Positions 35,235 through 43,330 are shown, counted from the stretch's first letter. The stretch: 64,000 nt of DNA from DUUI01 sp964627845 (GCA_964627845.1 CAZVKL010000001.1:62001-126000); one strand, 5' to 3'. Numbers and translations are program-made. Notes: generated by a model not told the origin, from the letters alone.

Positions 35235-36292
35235 TTTTCAATCATTCTTAATATTTCATCTTTTAAAGTCTCAACAATTTGATCTTGTGGGACTTTTTTA
35301 ATTAATTTTCCTTTTTTGAAAAGTAATCCTTCATTTTTGCCACCCGCAATACCAATATCTGCACGTGAAGCTTCTTGAGGTCCATTAACTGCACATCCCA
35401 TGACTGCGACTGTTAAGTTAGAATTAATCGATTCTAAGAATTTTTCAATTTCTTTAACATATGGCAACATATCATATTGAAGTCGACCACAGGTTGGACA
35501 TGAGATTAAATCAGGAACGTCTTCCATTAAGTTAAATGCTTTTAACAGTTGTTTAACTATTTTCATCTCTTCAACGGGATCATCTGAAACAGAGACCCGT
35601 ATTGTATCACCTAATCCTTCATAAATTAGGACACCTAAGGCAGCACTTGATTTAATGGCTGAGTAGAGGGTTGTTCCAGCTTCCGTGACACCAATATGGA
35701 GTGGGTATTCAAAGGTTTGGGCCGCTAATTTATAGGCCTCGATTGTTAACTTCACTTCACTGGATTTAAAAGATAAGATTATTTCTCTAAAATCGAGGGA
35801 TTCAAGTAATGAAACTTGGTCTTGAGCAGACTCAATCATTGCTTGTGCACATGGTCCACCATATTTTTCTAATAATCTTCTTTCTAATGAACCTGAATTT
35901 ATTCCAATTCGAATCGGAACCTTGTATTCTTTACACTTATTAACCACAGCAATCACATTTTCTTTTGGACCAATATTCCCTGGGTTTAGTCGAATTTTAT
36001 CAACACCCGCTTCTATGGATGCGATGGCTAAACGGTAATCAAAGTGAATATCGGCAACAATGGGACAATTGACTTCTTGTTTAATCGCTTTAATGGCCTT
36101 GGCATCTTCCATATCTAAAACGGCGACACGAACAATCTCACAACCATTGGTTAAGAGTGATTTAATTTGATGAACGGTCGCTTCAACATCTTTGGTTTTT
36201 GTATTGGTCATTGATTGAATAATGATTTTATCCTGTTGACCAATTGTATATTGACCGACTTGTACTGGTCTTGTCGTTATTCTTGTGAACAT
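35231..36292 (-). CDS. ispG: 4-hydroxy-3-methylbut-2-en-1-yl diphosphate synthase
   Basis: Sixth enzyme of the MEP pathway, 353 residues. N-terminal TIM barrel with IIQSMTNTKTKDVEAT and DIHFDYRLA, C-terminal 4Fe-4S domain with SCPTCGR and MGCAVNGPQEA supplying the three cysteines. AGGAGG stands 5 bases before the ATG. The product is used by IspH, encoded 2 kb away. Confidence 0.97.
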   Translation of the reverse strand: MFTRITTRPVQVGQYTIGQQDKIIIQSMTNTKTKDVEATVHQIKSLLTNGCEIVRVAVLDMEDAKAIKAIKQEVNCPIVADIHFDYRLAIASIEAGVDKIRLNPGNIGPKENVIAVVNKCKEYKVPIRIGINSGSLERRLLEKYGGPCAQAMIESAQDQVSLLESLDFREIILSFKSSEVKLTIEAYKLAAQTFEYPLHIGVTEAGTTLYSAIKSSAALGVLIYEGLGDTIRVSVSDDPVEEMKIVKQLLKAFNLMEDVPDLISCPTCGRLQYDMLPYVKEIEKFLESINSNLTVAVMGCAVNGPQEASRADIGIAGGKNEGLLFKKGKLIKKVPQDQIVETLKDEILRMIEN

Positions 36293-36310
36293 AAATCCTC
36301 CTATGAGTCG

Positions 36311-36340
36311 TTACCATTCTACCACAAAATAAGTTATAAT
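36311..36340 (+). promoter_or_regulatory. Promoter for the penicillin-binding protein gene
   Basis: TTACCA (36311-36316), 18-base spacer and TATAAT (36335-36340). The expected start of transcription is only 6-7 bases before the ATG, so there is no room for a ribosome binding site. Confidence 0.65.
36316..36324 (-). promoter_or_regulatory. Extended -10 promoter for ispG
   Basis: TGGTAGAAT on the minus strand, about 24 bases before the ispG start. It interleaves with the -35 region of the divergent PBP promoter. Confidence 0.55.
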
Positions 36341-36353
36341 TATTGATGACACT

Positions 36354-38462
36354 ATGAGTAGAAAAAGATTGTTAAGAGTACAAGAGAGTAATGATGTTTT
36401 CGCAAATGAATCATTACAAAAAGAGAAACAACAGCGCATTCAAAAAAAAATTAATCCTCGCTTTATTATATTGTTTGGATTGTTCTTAATTTTAATGCTC
36501 TTTATTGCGTCTCGTTTAATCTATTTACAGATTACCCAACATGATAAGTACAGTCAGATTGCTTTAACTCAATTTGACGAAACGCGGATTGAGTTACCAA
36601 ATCGAGGAGAAATAGTCGATCGAAATGGGAATATTTTATTAAGTAATCAAGAGAAACTCAATTTTGTTTATTTAGCACCCAAGACAGATACGGAAGAAAC
36701 ACGAATTGAAAAAGCAAAAAAGTTTGTTGAATTGTTCGAAGTGGATATCTCTACGATGACCCATCGAGATAAACAAGATGCTTATATTTATTATTATCCT
36801 GAAGAGATTAGTAAGCTTAATACACCACAAGAACTTGAACAATTTAGTGCTGGAGCGCTTACTAATGCAGATTTATATCAATTACAATTATCACGAATCA
36901 CACCGAGCTTAATCAATAATTCTCTTACACAACAACAACTTCAAGAATTCTTCATTCTGATAAAAATGCGATCACGGATTGATCTAGATATTATTTTAAA
37001 AGAGGATGTGACTCATCAAGAAGTGACACAGTTATTGGAACGTTCATTGGATTTTAGTGGTATTGTTGTTCGTCCTAGCTGGGATCGTTACACAACAGAA
37101 GGTCATCATTTAGGTCCGATTTTGGGTGAAATCACCACATCTCGTCAAGGTTTGTTGAGTGATAATTCTATCTCCATGCAAGCACTTAATTATCGATTAA
37201 ATGATCGAGTTGGTCGAAGTGGTTTAGAACAAAAATATGAAAGCTTGTTGGCTGGGGTAAGGACTGAATATTCATTAACGTACTCCCCATCTGGTTTAGT
37301 GAATCTTAATGAAATCAATACTGGTCGAAAAGGAGATTCCCTTAAATTAACCATTGATACCGCTTATCAAAATGACATTGAAACGATTGTCTCTGATTTT
37401 GTCTTAGACAAAGCGTATAATGGTTATCATGAATTTTTTAATCAGATGTTTGTGGTTGTTTCCGACCCAAATAATGGCGATGTATTAGCTTCAGTTGGTA
37501 TTATTGTGGATGATGATCGAGAAATTATTTACAGCCCTAATGGAACCTATTTAAATGCTTTTCTATCAGGTTCTAGTATTAAAGGAGCGGTTGTCTATTT
37601 AGCTCTTGATGAAGAGGTATTTGCTCCTGGAGAGTTAGTACTTGATGAGCCAATAAAAATTCAAGGGACGAGTTTAAAATCATCATCAGCCGTTTTAGGT
37701 GAAGTGGATGATATCCGAGCCTTATCTCATTCAAGTAATGTCTATATGTTTAAAACAGCGATAGAATTAGGAGAAGGGGAGTATGAGTATGATAAACCAC
37801 TTAACTTGAAATCGGATACGTTTCCTAAAGTACGCTCTAATTTTTCACAATTTGGTTTAGGGGTTGAAACTGGTTTAGATGTTCCATTGGAGGAAAGAGG
37901 CTTTCAATCGAATTCGACATTACCAGGTTATTTACTTGACTATGTGATAGGACAATATGATTCTTATACAGCCATGCAACTTAATCAGTATGTTTCAACA
38001 ATTGCCAATGGTGAATATCGATATAAAATGAGGCTGGCTTCTGAATCGTATGATACTGTTTCGGATACGATAAATTATCAAAATGATGTTCAGATTTTAA
38101 ATGCGATTGATAATCCAATGGCGATTAGTCGTGTCCAACAAGGATTTAGACAATGTGTCACAGACGGGTATTGTCGAGCCTTGAATGATGCTCAATTAGA
38201 AACTGCCGCAAAGACTGGTTCTGCTGAAGATTTTCTTTATCAAGATGGTATTAATCATAAGACCGTTACCAACACAATGGTTGCGTATGCGCCATTTGAT
38301 AATCCACAGATTGCGATTTCTTGTATTGCGCCTCATTATACAAATAATGAACGCCAGATAGTTCCTATAGAACATGGATGTTTAGAAGTCGTTGAGAATA
38401 TTATAAATCACTATGCTCAAAATAATCAGTTGATTGAACCAGAAATTGAACCAACATATTAG
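36354..38462 (+). CDS. Class B penicillin-binding protein (transpeptidase)
   Basis: Peptidoglycan cross-linking enzyme, 702 residues. Short basic cytoplasmic tail, one membrane segment (about 36-57), a PBP-dimer domain with RGEIVDRNGNILLSN, and a transpeptidase domain with active-site Ser407 in SSIK, SSN at 460-462 and KTG at 620-622. All catalytic motifs are intact, which shows that this organism builds a cell wall. Closest to PBP2/PBPH types. It could be an elongation or division enzyme; this is not resolved here. Nearly leaderless mRNA expected. Confidence 0.93.
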   Translation: MSRKRLLRVQESNDVFANESLQKEKQQRIQKKINPRFIILFGLFLILMLFIASRLIYLQITQHDKYSQIALTQFDETRIELPNRGEIVDRNGNILLSNQEKLNFVYLAPKTDTEETRIEKAKKFVELFEVDISTMTHRDKQDAYIYYYPEEISKLNTPQELEQFSAGALTNADLYQLQLSRITPSLINNSLTQQQLQEFFILIKMRSRIDLDIILKEDVTHQEVTQLLERSLDFSGIVVRPSWDRYTTEGHHLGPILGEITTSRQGLLSDNSISMQALNYRLNDRVGRSGLEQKYESLLAGVRTEYSLTYSPSGLVNLNEINTGRKGDSLKLTIDTAYQNDIETIVSDFVLDKAYNGYHEFFNQMFVVVSDPNNGDVLASVGIIVDDDREIIYSPNGTYLNAFLSGSSIKGAVVYLALDEEVFAPGELVLDEPIKIQGTSLKSSSAVLGEVDDIRALSHSSNVYMFKTAIELGEGEYEYDKPLNLKSDTFPKVRSNFSQFGLGVETGLDVPLEERGFQSNSTLPGYLLDYVIGQYDSYTAMQLNQYVSTIANGEYRYKMRLASESYDTVSDTINYQNDVQILNAIDNPMAISRVQQGFRQCVTDGYCRALNDAQLETAAKTGSAEDFLYQDGINHKTVTNTMVAYAPFDNPQIAISCIAPHYTNNERQIVPIEHGCLEVVENIINHYAQNNQLIEPEIEPTY

Positions 38463-38480
38463 TTGATTTAATGATATTTA

Positions 38481-38489
38481 TGGTATAAT
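38481..38489 (+). promoter_or_regulatory. Extended -10 promoter for rpmG
   Basis: TGGTATAAT, 27 bases before the rpmG start; TTGATT at 38463-38468 is a possible -35 with a short spacer. Confidence 0.6.
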
Positions 38490-38516
38490 GTTTTAGCACT
38501 TAAAGGAGGGATACCC

Positions 38517-38666
38517 ATGAGAGATCAATTTACACTAAAATGTACTGAATGTGGTGAAGAAAACTACATCTATACAAAAAATAAAAAGAACCAACCAAAT
38601 CGTGTTGAGTATAAAAAGTATTGCCCTAGAGAACGTAAAATGACACTTCACCGTGAGAAGAAATAA
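38517..38666 (+). CDS. rpmG: 50S ribosomal protein L33
   Basis: Large-subunit protein L33, 49 residues. It starts MRDQFTLKCTECGEENY and ends YCPRERKMTLHREKK. The zinc ribbon normally has two CxxC pairs. Here the first is complete (CTEC) and the second keeps only its first Cys (CPRE), so metal binding is doubtful. A strong AAAGGAGGG lies before the ATG. The downstream hydrolase frame begins inside its last codons. Confidence 0.95.
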   Translation: MRDQFTLKCTECGEENYIYTKNKKNQPNRVEYKKYCPRERKMTLHREKK

Positions 38667-39294
38667 TTCTTATACGGTAAAAACAGCTGTGATGAATCCA
38701 CTTCAAACGAATTGTTATGTGCTCATTGCAGAGAATAAGGGAATTATATTTGACCCAAGTGTAGACAGTGGAAACAACATCGATCGCATTTTAAAGAAAT
38801 GTGAAGGAGTCGATATTGAGGCCATTGTTTTAACGCATGGTCATCATGACCATATAAGTGGGGTTGAAGAACTGTTAAAACATTTTGATGTTCCTGTTTA
38901 CGTTCATCCTTTGGATGAACCGTATTTAACCGATAACTATTTAAACTGTGCTCACTTCATCGATCCTGAATTTACTTGGAATACTAAAGTAAGTCATTTA
39001 GAAGAAGGAATAATGAAAATTGGTTCGTTTGAATTCAATATAAAACTGACTCCAGGCCATACGATTGGTCATGTTAGTTTGTTTTACCAAGACGCTGTCT
39101 TTAGTGGTGATGTTTTATTTAAAGGAAGTATTGGTCGTACTGATCTTCCTGGTGGTAATATGAATCAAATGAGAGAAACACTTCGATTTTTTAATTCATT
39201 AGAAAATGATTATATAATTTATTGTGGCCATGGACCTACAACACAGTTACTGTTTGAAAAGAAATACAATCCATATTTAAGAGAAAACAATTAA
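38653..39294 (+). CDS. MBL-fold metallo-hydrolase (glyoxalase II-like)
   Basis: Metallo-beta-lactamase fold hydrolase of 213 residues with the metal motif THGHHDH (His62, His64, Asp66, His67), then TPGHTIGH, SGDVLF and YCGHGPTT. It belongs to the YqgX-like subgroup related to hydroxyacylglutathione hydrolase, for which the substrate is uncertain. GTG 38653 gives the N-terminus usual for the family (MNPLQTNCYVL follows) but has no ribosome binding site; ATG 38692 is an alternative. A terminator follows. Confidence 0.87.
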   Translation: MRRNNSYTVKTAVMNPLQTNCYVLIAENKGIIFDPSVDSGNNIDRILKKCEGVDIEAIVLTHGHHDHISGVEELLKHFDVPVYVHPLDEPYLTDNYLNCAHFIDPEFTWNTKVSHLEEGIMKIGSFEFNIKLTPGHTIGHVSLFYQDAVFSGDVLFKGSIGRTDLPGGNMNQMRETLRFFNSLENDYIIYCGHGPTTQLLFEKKYNPYLRENN

Positions 39295-39314
39295 GTGCAA
39301 TTTGCACTTTTTTT
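39293..39314 (+). terminator. Terminator between the MBL hydrolase gene and comGA
   Basis: 8-bp inverted repeat (39293-39300 with 39302-39309) followed by seven T, overlapping the hydrolase stop codon. Confidence 0.8.
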
Positions 39315-39327
39315 ATTTAGGAGTCAT

Positions 39328-39360
39328 CCACTTTTCACCTTAATAAGAAGTGGGAGGTGA
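39328..39360 (+). promoter_or_regulatory. Possible mRNA structure masking the comGA ribosome binding site
   Basis: CCACTT (39328-39333) can pair with AAGTGG (39348-39353), and TCACCT (39335-39340) can pair with AGGTGA (39355-39360), which includes the Shine-Dalgarno. The two pairings cross, so they are alternatives or a strained pseudoknot. Confidence 0.35.
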
Positions 39361-40237
39361 GAACATCGTTGAACAACGGTTAGAAGTATTATTAGAAGAT
39401 GCCATCCAGAGCGCAGCAACAGATATTCATTTTAATTTTTCTTCACAGCATTCCTTAATTCAATTTAGAACGCTCAATGGTCTAGTTCAAAAAACAGTTC
39501 GTAAAGCTGATTTAGCTTTGTATCATTACTTAAAATATTTAGCACAACTGGATCTAGCTGCCTCAATGAAACCCCAGTCTGGTGTGTTTTCAATTATGGT
39601 ATTGGATCAACAATGGCATTGTCGCTTTTCAGCATTAGAAACCTTCAGTGCAAAAAGTGGTGTATTACGAATTTTAAATTTATCAAAGATTAATGCGCTA
39701 GACGATATATCATTACAAAAAGACAAAATCCAACTAATTCGAAAATTATTAAACCATGATAATGGATTAATTCTATTTTCTGGAACAACTGGTTCAGGTA
39801 AAAGCACGACCTTATTTACAGCTTTATCAGAGCTAAATCATAAAAGCATCTATACGTTAGAGGATCCAATTGAGTGTTTATATTCTAATATGATGCAGAT
39901 TCAAATTAATGAAGCGAATCAGTTTGATTTCCAAGCAGGCATTAAACAATTACTAAGACATGATCCAGATATTATTGTTATAGGTGAGATACGAAGTCCT
40001 AGTGAAGCACAAGCATTAATTAGAACGAGTCTAACCGGACATATGATCTGTGGCACGATCCATAGTTCGAGTGCTCAGCAAACCCTTCAAAGATTACTTG
40101 ACTTTGGATGTTCTAAGGATGATTTAAAAATGATTAATTTAAATATTGTTTTTCAAAAATTAGGTGTTGTTCAACAGAGAAGAAGTGCAATTCTTGAAAT
40201 CTTTAACAACCAACAAATCAACCAATCTCTCGGATAG
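39350..40237 (+). CDS. comGA: Competence pseudopilus assembly ATPase ComGA
   Basis: Type II/IV secretion-family hexameric ATPase that drives the DNA-uptake pseudopilus. About 290 residues with SAATDIHFNF near the N-terminus, Walker A GTTGSGKSTT, the Asp box YTLEDPIE, Walker B PDIIVIGEIRSPSEA and the His box TGHMICGTIHS. GTG 39350 is the only standard in-frame start near the expected N-terminus, but the excellent GGGAGGTGA at 39352-39360 lies after it and points to ATC 39365 as the true start. First of seven comG genes. No promoter recognised. Confidence 0.9.
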   Translation: MGGENIVEQRLEVLLEDAIQSAATDIHFNFSSQHSLIQFRTLNGLVQKTVRKADLALYHYLKYLAQLDLAASMKPQSGVFSIMVLDQQWHCRFSALETFSAKSGVLRILNLSKINALDDISLQKDKIQLIRKLLNHDNGLILFSGTTGSGKSTTLFTALSELNHKSIYTLEDPIECLYSNMMQIQINEANQFDFQAGIKQLLRHDPDIIVIGEIRSPSEAQALIRTSLTGHMICGTIHSSSAQQTLQRLLDFGCSKDDLKMINLNIVFQKLGVVQQRRSAILEIFNNQQINQSLG

Positions 40238-41156
40238 AAAACAACATGAGATTGAAATTCTTCTAGCGTATCTCAAGGCTGGTTTAGATTTTAGTGATAC
40301 CCAAGCTTTGCTTGATATTAAAGAACCGACCCTTGAACACTATGTCGCACACTTATATCAAAATCAACTTCAATACAAAATTTTAAGTGAATACTTATCG
40401 CTTCAAGACTTACTAAAATACACACTTGAATCAAGATCTTTTAATAAAGATTTGAGACAGAGAATCTTAAAGATTTTGACCTATCCATTAATACTATATA
40501 GCTTAATGTATGGTTTAATGTTGTTCTTTATCGTGTTTTTATTTCCCTCAATGATTAGTATTGTTGAACTGTTTGACTTACAGACAACCTTACTAAATAT
40601 CTTTTATTTCATCCTTCGAGTGATTTTTTTAATCTTAACCTCTTTTAATTTATTGATCATGATGATCGCCGTGTTGTTATGGAAACGTCAACATCAAAAA
40701 ATATTTATTAATATCATTAAAGAGGTTCGTTGGTTCTCGATTATTAAAGACATTTATACCCATCAATTTGCGTATAGTTTTCACTTATTTTTATCGAAAG
40801 GATTTCCAACTAAACTGGCTTTAGAGTTGATTAAAGAATCAGAAACATCATATCTGAATGCTTGGTTAGCAACCATCATTTCGTATCAACTTCAAGAAGG
40901 GAAAACGTTCATTGAAAGTATTAATCATCCATTATTGGAAAAACAATTTATTTTAGTCAGTCAACTTGGGACTCAAAGTAACCAAAGTATTGATTATCTC
41001 ACCATGTACCTATCTACCAGTAAAAAAGTCATCGAATCAAAATTAAAACAAATTGGAACCATATTGAAACTATTAACTTATACATTTTTAGCTTTTTTAA
41101 TTATTGTGATGTACCAAATACTATTAGCGCCTATGTCTTTATTAGGCAATTTTTGA
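40194..41156 (+). CDS. comGB: Competence pseudopilus membrane platform ComGB
   Basis: Inner-membrane platform protein of the pseudopilus (GspF/PilC family), about 320 residues, the same as the Bacillus protein. Two GspF-like halves carry hydrophobic segments near the middle (FPSMISIVELFDLQ region and the ILRVIFLILTSFNLLI stretch) and at the C-terminus (LLTYTFLAFLIIVMYQILLA). TTG 40194 is chosen from homologue length; GTG 40164 and GTG 40185 are also in frame, all inside the comGA 3' end. Confidence 0.87.
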   Translation: MKSLTTNKSTNLSDRKQHEIEILLAYLKAGLDFSDTQALLDIKEPTLEHYVAHLYQNQLQYKILSEYLSLQDLLKYTLESRSFNKDLRQRILKILTYPLILYSLMYGLMLFFIVFLFPSMISIVELFDLQTTLLNIFYFILRVIFLILTSFNLLIMMIAVLLWKRQHQKIFINIIKEVRWFSIIKDIYTHQFAYSFHLFLSKGFPTKLALELIKESETSYLNAWLATIISYQLQEGKTFIESINHPLLEKQFILVSQLGTQSNQSIDYLTMYLSTSKKVIESKLKQIGTILKLLTYTFLAFLIIVMYQILLAPMSLLGNF

Positions 41157-41166
41157 AAGGAGAAGT

Positions 41167-41466
41167 ATGAACAAAAAAAGTGGTTTTACACTATTAGAAA
41201 TGGTCTTAGTGATGACCGTTATTGCCATTTTATTCTTATTGACTGTCCCAAATATCCAAAATGTAGTGGGTAGTGTTAGTAAAAAAGGCTGTGATGCACA
41301 AACCAAGGTGGTGGATGCAGCCATTATCCAGTATATGCTTGATCATGATTCACAAAGCGCAACGATGAGTGAGTTAGTATCGGGTGGTTACTTGACACAG
41401 AAACAAACCGTTTGTCAGAATGGTCAATCAATTAGTATTGTGAATGGAATTGCGGTTAGTCAATAA
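41167..41466 (+). CDS. comGC: Competence major pseudopilin ComGC
   Basis: Main pseudopilus subunit, 99 residues. Class III signal with cleavage expected after Gly6 (KKSG/FTLLE), Glu at mature position 5, then a hydrophobic helix. Two cysteines (GCDAQ and TVCQNG) can form the intramolecular disulfide seen in ComGC. AAAGGAGAAG precedes the ATG. It needs a ComC-type prepilin peptidase that is not in this window. Confidence 0.95.
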   Translation: MNKKSGFTLLEMVLVMTVIAILFLLTVPNIQNVVGSVSKKGCDAQTKVVDAAIIQYMLDHDSQSATMSELVSGGYLTQKQTVCQNGQSISIVNGIAVSQ

Positions 41467-41764
41467 ACGAGGCTTTAGTACTTTAGAAGTGCTAATGGTT
41501 ATTTTTATCGTTTCTATAAGCGTTACTTTATCGTCCATTGTTGTTCCTAGTATTCAATTTAGCCAATTCAAGAACGACTATTTACTCACTCAATTACAGT
41601 CCATTGCTAAAGCGAAACGGATGGTGTTAGAGTCCGAGTATAATTCAAATGTTAACCAGTTAAGTTTTAATGCTTTAGGTCATGTCAATCAAGCACAAAC
41701 CGTTCAGGTCAAAAACAAGCAGTACACTGTCCAACTAGGAATGGGGCGACTTCTTGATGAATAA
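41444..41764 (+). CDS. comGD: Minor pseudopilin ComGD
   Basis: Minor pseudopilin of 106 residues with prepilin site NKRG/FSTLE, mature Glu5 and a hydrophobic helix (VLMVIFIVSISVTLSS), then a small C-terminal domain. It overlaps comGC by 23 bases. ATG 41444 or TTG 41450 may be the start; neither has a strong ribosome binding site, so coupling to comGC is likely. Confidence 0.87.
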   Translation: MELRLVNKRGFSTLEVLMVIFIVSISVTLSSIVVPSIQFSQFKNDYLLTQLQSIAKAKRMVLESEYNSNVNQLSFNALGHVNQAQTVQVKNKQYTVQLGMGRLLDE

Positions 41765-41852
41765 AGGCTTTATTTTAATCGAAATTCTACTCTCACTCTT
41801 TATTATTAGTTTGCTTGCGACACTCTTATTTAATTTGTTGAGTATTTCATGA
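41757..41852 (+). CDS. comGE: Mini-pseudopilin at the ComGE position
   Basis: A 31-residue protein that is only a class III signal and the pilin helix: NKG/FILIEILLSLFI and a hydrophobic stretch to the C-terminus. Mature Glu5 is present. It overlaps comGD by 8 bases and comGF by ATGA, so it is squeezed exactly into the comGE slot. ComGE of Bacillus is about 115 residues, so the globular domain is missing. No other frame downstream could encode that domain. Confidence 0.8.
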   Translation: MNKGFILIEILLSLFIISLLATLLFNLLSIS

Positions 41853-42229
41853 AAAAAGGATTTACAATGGTGGAGGCCATGTTAGCGTTATTCTTTTCAT
41901 CATTCTTACTCTTAATTGTCATTCTACTTTATCAAGGATTTTATTTATATCGTGAGACGTTACCTTATTATGATCAAAATAGAATCGGTTTTCTACAATT
42001 ACAAAATGAGTTTACTGTGAGTTCGCATTTCCAATTAGAAGAAGCATCGCTGTGTTATGAAAAATTCGATAATAACTATTGTTTAATCTTTGACCAAAAT
42101 CGTTTAGTTAAAAAGCCAGGTTATGAGATTTTATTAATTGATGTAAAAGAGGGGAGTTTTAACTATGAGAACGCTACGATTATTCTTACCATTAATCAAG
42201 AATCTTACCGTTTTAAAACCATCCCCTAG
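41849..42229 (+). CDS. comGF: Minor pseudopilin ComGF
   Basis: Minor pseudopilin of 126 residues. Prepilin site KKG/FTMVE with Glu5, a hydrophobic helix (about 8-28) and a ComGF-type soluble part with two cysteines (LCYEKFDNNYC). Length matches the Bacillus protein. Its last 65 bases overlap comGG. Confidence 0.88.
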   Translation: MKKGFTMVEAMLALFFSSFLLLIVILLYQGFYLYRETLPYYDQNRIGFLQLQNEFTVSSHFQLEEASLCYEKFDNNYCLIFDQNRLVKKPGYEILLIDVKEGSFNYENATIILTINQESYRFKTIP

Positions 42230-42563
42230 AGCAGGATTTATCCTTGTTCAAACATTAGTCCTATTAATGTTTGTTTCTAGTTTTTTTGTTGAACTAGGAC
42301 ATCATCAAGCTTATAAAAGGAAGCAGATTGAAACAGAACGGTTGGCTCAAGATATGACGGATTTACATTATTTTATTGTCTCACAATTAAGAACGAATCC
42401 TTTGGATAGTTATTTTAGTTTTAATTATTACACCATTGAATTTGTTGTCTTAAATGAAACAGATTATTTAGTTAATGTTAGTGGTCCATCTTCATTTAGA
42501 ATCAATGCGAGTTTAGACATTGAAAAAATGACTCTAAAATCGTATAATATCAATGATTATTGA
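42165..42563 (+). CDS. comGG: ComGG-like competence pseudopilin
   Basis: Last protein of the comG series, 132 residues. A long basic leader (24 residues) is followed by PRAG/FILVQTLVLLMF, where mature Glu5 is replaced by Gln; ComGG proteins often lack Glu5. The ATG at 42165 is supported by AAGAGGGGAG eight bases upstream, so the long overlap with comGF is real. Assigned by position and N-terminus; the rest is too divergent for certainty. Confidence 0.78.
   Translation: MRTLRLFLPLIKNLTVLKPSPRAGFILVQTLVLLMFVSSFFVELGHHQAYKRKQIETERLAQDMTDLHYFIVSQLRTNPLDSYFSFNYYTIEFVVLNETDYLVNVSGPSSFRINASLDIEKMTLKSYNINDY
42520..42548 (+). promoter_or_regulatory. Promoter for efp inside the comGG 3' end
   Basis: TTGAAA (42520-42525), 17-base spacer, TATAAT (42543-42548), followed by AAGGTGAGG and the efp ATG. 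It would give efp constitutive expression independent of comG. Confidence 0.75.
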
Positions 42564-42576
42564 AGGTGAGGAACTT

Positions 42577-43131
42577 ATGTTAGTAAATGATTTAAAACTC
42601 GGAATGAGCTTTGTTGAAGAGGGTGACCTTTATAAAGTCTTAGATATCACTCGTAATAAAACGGCTCGTTCTCAAATGAATATCAAAGTTAAAGTGAAAA
42701 ACTTAAGAACTGGTACGATGACTGAACTGGGTTATACTGCTGGGGACAAAGTGGATCAAGCCATTTTAGATAAAAAGGATATGCAGTATTTATATGATGG
42801 TGGAGACGCTTTAGTCTTTATGGACTTAGAAAGTTATGAACAAGTTGAAATTCAAAAATCTCGATTGGAATGGGAACTTCAATTTCTTAAAGAGAATGAT
42901 ACTGTCACGATTACTTTCTATGGCAGTGAAATTATTGGTATAGATTTACCTGATAAAGTCGCTTTAAAAGTTACTCAAGCAGATCCTGCTGTCAAGGGCG
43001 ATACCGCTACGAATGCATTAAAGAATGCGATTGTTGAAACTGGTTTAGAAGTAAAAGTACCTCTTTTCATCAGTGAAGGGGAAACGATTCTTGTTTCTAC
43101 CGCTGATGGTAAATATTCTTCGAGAGCCTAA
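42577..43131 (+). CDS. efp: Elongation factor P with Arg at the tip
   Basis: Relieves ribosomes stalled on polyproline. 184 residues, three beta-barrel domains, with VKNLRTGTM, MQYLYDGGDALVFMD and the C-terminal motif TADGKYSSRA. The usual tip loop PGKG with a modified Lys is replaced by KTARSQMN, which puts Arg31 at the tip position. The start is ATG 42577 after AAGGTGAGG, not the upstream in-frame codon at 42553. Confidence 0.96.
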   Translation: MLVNDLKLGMSFVEEGDLYKVLDITRNKTARSQMNIKVKVKNLRTGTMTELGYTAGDKVDQAILDKKDMQYLYDGGDALVFMDLESYEQVEIQKSRLEWELQFLKENDTVTITFYGSEIIGIDLPDKVALKVTQADPAVKGDTATNALKNAIVETGLEVKVPLFISEGETILVSTADGKYSSRA

Positions 43132-43134
43132 CAG

Positions 43135-43168
43135 AAACCCATGTCTTGTTTAAGATATGGGTTTTCTT
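43135..43168 (+). terminator. Terminator after efp
   Basis: 13-bp stem with one G-U pair (43135-43147 with 43152-43164), 4-base loop and T-rich tail. Confidence 0.85.
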
Positions 43169-43169
43169 A

Positions 43170-43198
43170 TTGACAGAATTTTAACTATTTCTTATAAT
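43170..43198 (+). promoter_or_regulatory. Consensus promoter for the FMN riboswitch-ribU transcript
   Basis: TTGACA (43170-43175), 17-base spacer, TATAAT (43193-43198). Confidence 0.92.
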
Positions 43199-43203
43199 AA
43201 AGA

Positions 43204-43317
43204 CATCTTCAGGGCAGGGTGAAATTCCCGACCGGCTGTAAACCCAGCGAGCACCTTAGGTGTTGAACTTGTGAAATTCAAGTGGCGACAGTAAAGTCTG
43301 GATGAAAGAAGAAATGT
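43204..43317 (+). ncRNA. FMN riboswitch (RFN element)
   Basis: The conserved RFN blocks appear in order: CTTCAGGGCAGGGTGAAA, TTCCCGACCGGC, CAGCGAGC, GTGAAATTCAAGTGGCGAC, AGTAAAGTCTGGATG and AGAAG. A terminator hairpin follows and then the riboflavin transporter gene. Premature termination on FMN binding is the expected mode. Confidence 0.96.
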
Positions 43318-43330
43318 CTTTTTTCTTGAT

